Positions 22,091-28,395 of a DNA stretch of 28,395 nucleotides are shown here, in pieces. A model generated the notes under the pieces. It worked only from the letters and a program-made list of their open reading frames with translations, had not been told where the DNA came from and made no database searches. This DNA comes from Apostichopus parvimensis (taxonomy: Eukaryota > Echinodermata > Holothuroidea > Aspidochirotida > Stichopodidae). The stretch spans positions 99,330 through 127,724 of the forward strand of contig KN882264.1 of the NCBI GenBank assembly GCA_000934455.1, in the 5' to 3' direction. A program made the position numbers and the translations under genes. Every line of letters begins with the position of its first letter. Positions within the stretch are counted from its first letter, which is position 1.

Positions 22091-22238
22091 TCAATTCTGG
22101 CTCTGTGATTTCATCTGTTCTCTCTCCCTCACCAGGCTGTATGTCCGTAGCTGGAGTGCTTGGCTGGTACTGTCCACATCCAGGGCCATCAAGAAACATT
22201 TCAGCGCTTTTGATTTTCTCCCATTTTCTAAGTACTCT
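22091..22238 (-). CDS. ERCC6L: ERCC6L last coding exon: TPR-like end and stop
   Basis: The acceptor TTTAACAG gives a one-base completion of the split codon, then EYLENGRKSKALKCF, LMALDVDSTSQALQL, RTYSLVREREQ and stop TGA at 22091-22093. The G...A...C...ALD spacing is that of a TPR helix pair and matches the last residues of vertebrate ERCC6L. An overlapping reading frame of 72 codons in the same exon is a shadow. The 3' UTR lies below 22091; ATTAAA-like sequence near 21758 (as TTTAAT on +) is only a weak poly(A) candidate. Confidence 0.88.
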
Positions 22239-25200
22239 CTGTTAAAGTTGAGAAAGAAAATAAACACATCAACACAGAAGGTGAGATTATATACATAACA
22301 GCCAGTAATACATCAAGGCTGATTCTGAAGGAAGTCCATCCTGGCATTCTCACTGGCTACTTGGACTTCATCTTAATTAACATATACAACAGTTTTAAAC
22401 CATATTTAACACCGGTGCCTTCCAATCATAAGGTCCCGGTTCAAGTCACTCCAAGATTAATGTATGTCGTCCAGTTACAGAGTTGTTGACAATTCATAAT
22501 CATGGACGTTAAGTATGAATGTAAGAGACTGACTTCGTTCAGCTTGCGGCTTTGATAAGCCAATGAGGCTTCTTTGCCAGTTCCTGCTTGCAGGAGGACC
22601 TAAAATACATACATACATCAATACATACATACATATTTCAAAGTTTATAATAAAACATCCTTGTTCAGCTGCAGTTTTGTAAGATTATGCGTGGTTACCT
22701 TGGGAAACTCTTTTCTAAGGTTTGCAGAAAAAACACAGTCTATACTTCAGAACATCTGGCCTGGCCTGTCAGCCTAATGTATCTAACAACTTTTAGCAAA
22801 CAGCTACCACTGTCCTTCAGTTTTCTTCATCCTTTCAAGCACCCAGGAGGACCCAGTTAAAAACCATGCATGTTAATGCCTTAATCCTTATTCTTGTGCG
22901 CCAGTACTTGCCCAACGGGTACTACTGGTTCATCATTGGTGCCTTGACAAATGGATATTCCACTCTTACCACCATACAACTATTTCCGGATCCTGCCTCC
23001 ACCATCCTTTATCCTCCTCCCCATCCTTTATCCTCCTCCCCCATCCTTTATCCTCCTCCCCCATCCTTTATTCTCACCCTACCAGTTCTCTGTCCATCTA
23101 TCAGTCCAGCTACCCTTCACCCAGAATGTGACATTTATCTTTAATACTCACTCTCCTTTCTCCAGGTACTGGTAATATTTATCTTGCTCTTCTTCGTCCA
23201 GCTCTCCACTACAAGCATAATCTTCCTCTTCCTCTATCTCATCCTCCTCATCCTCCATCTCATCCTCCTCTCTCCATGAACCATCACCCGTTTCCTCCTC
23301 TTCTCGGTCATCGTCCTCATTCCGATCGAGCCTCTGATTCCTCTTTACGTGAGGAGTTGCAGATGTATCTCTGGCATCAAAGAATTCCTCATTCTCCACA
23401 TCTTCCTGCATCTCAGCATCATCATCTTCCTCGTTTATCAAGACATCTGGTAAACTATCTTCATCCCGGGGGATGAACTTTTCACCTTCTCCTTCCACTG
23501 ATAAATTATTCATCCCTTTCTTCGTCCCCTCCAAACTCCCCTCGTCTGTCTCCTTCACATCTGATCCTTCAGAGCCATCTGCTCCTGGAGTAGACCCTCC
23601 CGCCTCTCGGCAACTATGGTCGGAATCAGAGTCATCTATCTTCATCACGTCCTGGAACGACTCTTCAATGGCACTGACATCGCCGTCGCTCTCCTGCACG
23701 ACCGAGGCCTGACTCTTTTGCAGCTTTGATCCCCTGTGCCAGTCCTCTTCGAATGAATCTTCTATCAGGTACGACGGGACTGATTCTGAACCCGTCTCCC
23801 CATCCTCTTCTTCATCCTCACTGTCCACGACCAGCCTCCTTGGCTTCCTCTTCTGTCTCACCTGTGAATCTCTGCCTCCCTGAGAGGGGAAAACGAAGGT
23901 AACGATGTCGTTTGCAGACGTAATAACATGACAATGGGTTAGGACAAACAAATAGGCCTATAGAATAGCTAACTAAACTGGTTTCAAGCGGGACATTTTA
24001 AAAATAACAGAAATGCCTAGAAATCTCCATACAGATCCCATTTTGTGGGGGGAGGGGGAAACATTTCATTTTGTTGGACGATATTTGATTACTTTGCCCA
24101 AAAGCCATCCTATGAGGCAGTTTGATGTTCAGATCTGGTCGATATCTTGCACTAGTTTTACAAAATCAAGCTTCTAGTCTTCAACCACACCTACTGTACA
24201 AATGTTAAGCTGCACCTGCTTAAAATTGAAACTTCACCTAGAGAACTGGCAAGAATAATGTCAATTAATTACAGTCAGACAATCATAAGGGATTTTTTCA
24301 CTACTCGAGTTTCAGCCGACATTTTACCTACTAATATTTTGTACTTACTACACACTGTGGAGTCCGAAAAAAACCAGTGACTGGACATAGCCAAATTCTG
24401 GTAACTCCTACTGAATGTGAAATGGTCACCAGTCAGCATTCAAGGAAATGCCATGATTTGGTGTAGACAATGCAGAAAGGAACGAAATTATCACAAAAAG
24501 GTTGAACTCCGTTATGCACCTGGCAACACACTTACAGGATCTCACCAAAATTGGTTACAACGATTGAGCTTGGTGAGACATATTTTAGTAGGTGTGTGTG
24601 TACTTAAGTTTTCGGCAAAATTTAAATCTTATCGGCTTCAGAAGTGAGAAGTGGGTGGCCAATCGCAACGACAACTGCTCTGATTTCAACGAACCACAGG
24701 GTAGTCATTTTGCGTGTGAAATAAACGAGCTATAGTCATTAACAGAAAAACTGTTGTTCTGTGCACTCATGGGTCGTTTATTTTGCAGGGGTAAGATTAC
24801 TGTAAGTTTACGGCTATGGTTCACCATGACTAGCTAAAACGACAACTTAGCATTCAGTCGAGACAGCATGCAGCCTGCTTGACCCCCCTCCTGAGAAGTA
24901 CTGTCATAAACTCCCAGCTTGCTAGGATTGGCAGATCTATGCAAGACAGAGAGCAGACCTTTGAAGATGATGAATAGGTCTGTCAGCTTTCAAGAACAAA
25001 TCTATGGACTTACCCCTCTCGCAGAGAGAAAAGGAACATCCCGCTCCTTCCCATCTCCTTTGTTAGGAGTAGAGGTCGGTGCCTCATCAAACAGAACATC
25101 TAAATCTCTGTCACCGATCGGAGCAAACAGTCGTTTCCCTTTTCCACTTGAACGTGTCTCTGAACTCGTAACTAACGGACTGTCCTTTGCTCTGTTCGTT

Positions 25201-28200
25201 GCCGACTCTAGACTGCAGTTCAACTCGCAATCTTTCGAATCTTGCCGTCGAGCAGACAAATTCTTGACGTTCCTCCTCTCCGAGACTTTGTGCACTCCCA
25301 AACTTTCGTTCGTTTCATTACTCTGGTTCACTTCCCCGCTTTCATTCATTTCGGTACATGAGTTCGTTTCATCACTTTCGTCTAACTCGCCACTGTCGTT
25401 CGTTTCGCTGCTTCTACTCAATTTGCTACCTCTGTCCGTCGCTTGAAATTCACTAATCATCTCCTTTCCTCTGGTTTCCTTCCGTTCATCGTCTTCTCCC
25501 TCAAACTCTCCCCGACCTTTGACCTCGCCAGTCGACAAACATTTCCGACTTACGCTCCTCTCTCCACGACCCGTTCCCGTCCGTGACCTCTCCTCACTTC
25601 CACTCACTTCTGGAGACATCTCACGAGATGCAGCTGAACCCTTAATGGGAGAGAGAGAGAATCCTCCCTCCTTCAGCTCACTATGGAAACTGTCTCTCCT
25701 TTTAAGACGAAGCTCCTCCTCTGTCTCCGGGGCTGCATCTCCCGAATCTCTGGTGCTACTATAGCCTGTTCCATCGTCCTCCTCACCAGATACAGCGGCT
25801 TCCAACCCCTCTTTACCTATACATTGGCAGAATGGGTTTAAATGTGTTCAGTTATTCATCGGGAGTTCTAACGGCATACTTATTGACTACCTTAGTATTA
25901 CTGCAAATCACAGTACATTATCACACCGATAAAGCAAACTTAAAACTGGCACACTGCAAGGCGAAAGTTGACATGTTCTAGGTTTGAAGAGAACATGTTT
26001 AATATGAGATTGCTCAAAGTGATCCAAGAATACCAAATCCTGTGCTCTATCAATTTGAAATATTTTACCATTTTTTAATGTGGCCTCGCCGATCGTTATC
26101 TCACCATTTCTTGGCTCTTTTTCAAATATGTGACAATTCAAAATGGACCAAACTGATTTGGGAATATTCTAAAGACTCAATTATATAATTTATGTGATTC
26201 TTGGTCTATTGTATACACCATTCAGCAATCTCCATTGATAAGTAGAAGTTGCGATGCCAGCAAATTTCTGATGTCCGATACATGGAATATCAGCAGCTAC
26301 TCGTGAAACAGCCATCTAACTATATTAAATATATTCGTTTGATGCTGGCAGATTCCAGTTTAAAACAACTCTTATATGTGAGAAATGATAAGGCGGTGAA
26401 GGAGAGGGGCAGTGAGGGGGGGTGTCGAATTTTATTAATGAGTATCAAATGCTAACCATTTTGTCATTTTTATTTGTAGATTTTCAAAACACACACAGAC
26501 TTGCAATGTACGTCCAACATTCCATCAGTTTTAAGATTTGCATTTTACCTTCTGTTTTGGATGAATGATTTTGAAATTTGCACACCAAAAAAAAAAGTGG
26601 GAATTTGTTTCCACAAGTATCTACATGTGGCCTGCACCTACGGAAGCAAAAATTGTCTTGGCAAATATTTCATTTTAAAAGACAAATTCTATAATTTCTA
26701 AAAAAAATACCTGAAAACTCCTCATCTGTTTCTTCAAACACTGTGGTACCAAGAGAACACTGCATTTCAAAGTCTGTGTGAAAAAAAAAAATCATAATAA
26801 AAAAAAATGTAAGATAAAAAATGAAAAGATATATTAATAAATATATTACGGTGGCTTAATAGGGACATAGGAAAGAATAAAAATTGAGATAAAAAGTCAA
26901 AATTTTGAGATAAAAATTCAAAATTTTGAGATTTTGGGGACACTTATTTTTTTTTCTCCCTACGTCCCTATTAAGCCACCATAATATATACTTGAATTGG
27001 CAATTGGGAGAGCAAAAATTAATTACTACAGAGTAAAGTTTACTCAGCAAACCAAAATTGAAAAAGTCATATTCAAAAGTCATATTTCCAAAAGTATCAG
27101 ATGCTTGTGAAGATACAACTCCACCATTGATCTCCCTTTTCCCACTAAACCACTCTACCCCAAAGAGATGTAACAAGTTCACTACAATTTTATGGTCCAT
27201 TCTAGTCATTGCCAGTGGTTTTCCTGCCTCGATTTGAGTCATAGGACTAGTGTCACTATGTTATCTCTATGAGGGAGGAGATTGACAATATTTTTCCAAG
27301 TCGCACCCCCTTGTGACATTTAGAGATTCCAGTAATGACTTGCTACAACCCTGCCAATCCCACCCATCCCCTCCTCCCCCCAACCCACCTTAACATGCCG
27401 CCTATGCAAAGTGTTTGTAGCATTGGTGTAAGAGTTTCAAAATTATGCATCCAGCACAATATCACTCCCTACACTGCATTCCCAACCCCCCCGCCCCCCA
27501 TCTCTACCTTTTTTATAAATGCTCTGGTACCACTCGGGTCCAGAAAAACATCGGTGGGTGGAAATTTAGTCACTAACCTGTTACTTCTACGGACTCTTCC
27601 TCAGAGACTTCATCATCATCGTTACTCGCACCATTCTCTCGATCTTGGAGAGAATATTCAGAACAATGGGTTACATTGTCACGGCTGATTAGCAGAAGCT
27701 GCAACTCATCTCAGAAGACCCAACCAGCACCCCAACCAACACCAGCCTAACCCCTCCCACACCCTTACCCCTCTCCCCACCCCTCCTTGTTTACAATAAT
27801 TGTCAGACTATTTCAGTTGACATTAAGTTTTCAATTATGCAAGGTGAAACGTTCATTTGGCCGAAACGTTTTGAACAATTTGGGTTGCCAGAAAAGAATA
27901 CCTCAAGAAAGCTCAATTATTTAATTTAAAGCAAGTCTTGTTATTTGGACATTGTTTGAAAAAGTTTGGACCTTCAGAAATGAAAATCCTGAAAAAAGTT
28001 CCTTGTAGCACATCCCTGGCCTCATTGACTAAATTATAGGGAAATTCTATAAAAACTTTTAATTGCGCTGATTTCTAGAAAATCGAAGACACCTCAAGAT
28101 AGAACCTGAACTGACAAATGAAACAAATCAAAAATGCAACTTTAGGGAGTCAACTTACCATCCTGACCCTGATACTCAGAATTCCTTCTCATCTGGTTAG

Positions 28201-28395
28201 AAACGTCACTGGCAGCAAGGTCATCCTCCTCAAGACTTGTAAAGAACGAGTTCCCTTTGGATGGAACTTCCTCCTGCTCACTCATGCTGGCATCGCCTAG
28301 ATCGTCGCTATGGTTACTATGTTCATTCCTACGGTTGCTAGAGTTATTCCCATGGTTGCTAGGGTAATCGTCTCGGTCGCTCGGGTCATCCCAAG
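22091..28395 (-). CDS. ERCC6L: ERCC6L/PICH-like DNA translocase, C-terminal 680 residues (gene-level entry, 6 exons, 5' partial)
   Basis: ERCC6L (PICH) is a SNF2-family ATPase that coats ultrafine DNA bridges in anaphase and is a PLK1 partner. In coding order the exons are 28395-28159, 27643-27578, 26773-26711, 25816-25014, 23879-23152 and 22238-22091; phases agree at every junction. The identification rests on the C-terminus: a TPR-like repeat (EYLENGRKSKALKCF then ALDVDS) like ERCC6L's final KRGKELKECGKIQEALNCL..KALDIKS, a patch KRKPRRLVVDSEDEEED like human KARRIVSDGEDEDD, and an FDEAPTSTP motif like human FDASTP. The rest is acidic, Ser-rich and presumably disordered. The ATPase/helicase motifs should lie beyond the right edge. 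From memory, human ERCC6L coding sequence is carried on very few exons, so the six small-to-large exons here differ. Another TPR-tailed SNF2 relative cannot be fully excluded. Confidence 0.82.
22395..22634 (+). mobile_element. tRNA-derived SINE-like element with (ACAT)n tail
   Basis: CCTTCCAATCATAAGGTCCC looks like a tRNA anticodon arm, and GGTTCAAGTCACTCC (from 22438) is a good pol III B box. About 150 bases of unrelated body follow, with AAGCCAATGAGGCTT and CAGTTCCTGCTTGCAGGAGGA, then a tetranucleotide ACAT tail (22605-22634). This order is that of a tRNA-SINE; the A box is missing or decayed, so it is probably 5'-truncated. It lies antisense in the ERCC6L intron. No target duplication was identified. 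Confidence 0.65.
23002..23080. repeat. 20-base CCATCCTTTATCCTCCTCCC minisatellite
   Basis: Copies start at 23002, 23021, 23041 and 23061 (the last diverges). Located about 70 bases inside the intron from the exon e donor, purine-rich on the ERCC6L transcript. Confidence 0.92.
23152..23879 (-). CDS. ERCC6L: ERCC6L exon e, acidic exon ending in the TPR-like repeat
   Basis: 728 bases, acceptor TTTCCCCTCTCAG and donor GTGAGT, entering in phase 0 and leaving in phase 2. The start RQKRKPRRLVVDSEDEEEDG combines a basic, possibly nuclear-localising stretch with CK2-like acidic Ser sites, and resembles KARRIVSDGEDEDD of human ERCC6L. It continues PSYLIEDSFEEDW, a Ser/Asp region, and long Glu/Asp runs, ending EEQDKYYQYLEKGE, the first helix of the C-terminal TPR. 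Confidence 0.88.
23880..25013 (-). other. ERCC6L intron between exons d and e
   Basis: Exon d leaves and exon e enters in phase 0, so no exon is required between them. A G run lies at 24042-24058; nothing else recognised. Confidence 0.8.
25014..25816 (-). CDS. ERCC6L: ERCC6L exon d, large Ser/Glu-rich exon with STP motif
   Basis: 803 bases, acceptor ATGTATAG and donor GTAAGT, entering with two bases and leaving in phase 0. It encodes KEGLEAAVSGEEDDG, LSPIKG and MSPEVSG (minimal CDK sites), a degenerate ETN(E/D)SGE repeat region (25306-25412), and near the end DLDVLFDEAPTSTPNKG. S-T-P (25065-25073) fits the polo-box docking core S-(pS/pT)-P, and human PICH has a comparable FDASTP that CDK1 phosphorylates to recruit PLK1 (from memory). 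Mostly disordered by composition. The acceptor lacks a strong pyrimidine tract, so the 5' edge is the least certain part; the phase match with exon c supports it. Confidence 0.82.
25817..26710 (-). other. ERCC6L intron between exons c and d
   Basis: AT-rich, no repeat or coding signal recognised beyond short A runs. Confidence 0.8.
26711..26773 (-). CDS. ERCC6L: ERCC6L exon c, small exon
   Basis: A 63-base exon between acceptor TTTTTTTCACACAG and donor GTATTT. It reads D-FEMQCSLGTTVFEETDEEFS-G and is symmetrical (phase 1 both sides), so skipping it would keep the frame. Exon b has the same symmetry, so both could be cassette exons (inference). Confidence 0.7.
26841..26989. mobile_element. 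MITE-like element with 31-bp terminal inverted repeats
   Basis: 26841-26871 and 26959-26989 are inverted repeats with 29 of 31 matches (core GGTGGCTTAATAGGGAC). The interior has a short tandem repeat around GAGATAAAAA and TCAAAATTTT. About 149 bases, non-coding, flanked by TA-rich DNA, so a TA target duplication is possible but cannot be told from the repeat itself. It lies in the ERCC6L intron between exons b and c (26774-27577), which otherwise shows nothing. Confidence 0.7.
27578..27643 (-). CDS. ERCC6L: ERCC6L exon b, small acidic exon
   Basis: A 66-base exon between acceptor ATTCTCTCCAAG and donor GTTAGT. Entering with two bases and leaving with one, it reads D-RENGASNDDDEVSEEESVEVT. 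The phase 1 pattern matches both neighbours. It is found only by splice signals, open frame and acidic composition like the rest of the gene. Confidence 0.7.
27644..28158 (-). other. ERCC6L intron between exons a and b
   Basis: C-rich around 27719-27785, otherwise AT-rich; no coding signal. Confidence 0.8.
28159..28395 (-). CDS. ERCC6L: ERCC6L exon a (truncated by window edge)
   Basis: The frame read leftward from 28393 is open to donor GTAAGT at 28158 (phase 1): WDDPSDRDDYPSN..., SMSEQEEVPSKGNSFF, TSLEEDDLAASD, NSEYQGQD. It is low-complexity, rich in Ser, Asn and Asp, and includes three in-frame 7-residue repeats starting SN at 28298-28360. The upstream splice site is not in the window. Confidence 0.75.

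Larger units (their letters stand above)
22239..23151 (-). other. Last ERCC6L intron
   Basis: Contains an antisense SINE-like element and a pyrimidine-rich minisatellite (both listed). Small reading frames on the + strand here are low-complexity Pro/Ser/Leu. Confidence 0.8.

Noticed and set aside
23276..23712. + strand open frames opposite ERCC6L exon e
   Set aside because: Pro/Ser-rich shadows of the acidic coding strand; the - strand frame has splice signals and homology.
24919..25446. 175-codon + strand frame opposite ERCC6L exon d
   Set aside because: A Leu/Ser/Phe-rich mirror of the Ser/Glu-rich coding strand, running past the splice donor on the true strand.
26856..27242. 128-codon - strand open frame in the ERCC6L intron
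   Set aside because: Partly made of the inverted-repeat element; not required by exon phases and with no family signal.
1..28395. CRISPR arrays, operons, prophage or bacterial mobile systems
   Set aside because: The spliced animal genes, intron structure and repeat types are eukaryotic; the tandem repeats have no spacer pattern or cas genes.

Overview
This is a nuclear, intron-rich metazoan window, with no sign of bacterial, viral or plasmid organisation. It holds the 3' parts of two protein genes facing each other tail to tail. AT-rich introns, GT-AG splice sites, long G or C homopolymer runs, micro- and minisatellites and a tRNA-derived SINE-like element fit an invertebrate animal. The NOS exons are close to deuterostome NOS, so a marine deuterostome such as an echinoderm is my best guess; the sequence alone does not prove it.

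Left part, + strand (1-14456): the C-terminal half of a nitric oxide synthase (NOS). Nine exons join with matching splice phases into 538 residues. They run from the start of the FAD-binding part of the reductase domain, through the NADPH-binding motifs, to a C-terminal tail of about 140 residues. The haem, calmodulin and FMN parts lie upstream of the window. The last two exons encode a basic, Lys/Arg-rich tail, and the splice donor of exon 8 overlaps an in-frame TAA, so splicing decides between two C-termini.

Middle (14457-22090): about 7.6 kb between the two stop codons. It must hold both 3' UTRs, whose ends I cannot place. It contains hairpin-forming tandem repeats, a strong palindrome cluster, a poly(A)-bearing tandem duplication, G-quadruplex-prone tracts and one or two exon-like fragments of unknown meaning.

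Right part, - strand (22091-28395): the C-terminal 680 residues of a gene I identify as ERCC6L (PICH), the SNF2-family DNA translocase of ultrafine anaphase bridges. Six exons with consistent phases encode a long acidic, Ser-rich, presumably disordered region, an STP motif of the polo-box docking type, a basic-acidic patch like that of human PICH, and a final TPR-like repeat with the stop codon. The translocase core lies beyond the right edge.

The two genes have no obvious functional link; the arrangement is a convergent gene pair. I see no new multi-gene system. The most useful observations are the unusual NOS tail and its alternative ending, the weak donor of NOS exon 3, the structured repeats, and a MITE-like inverted-repeat element in an ERCC6L intron.
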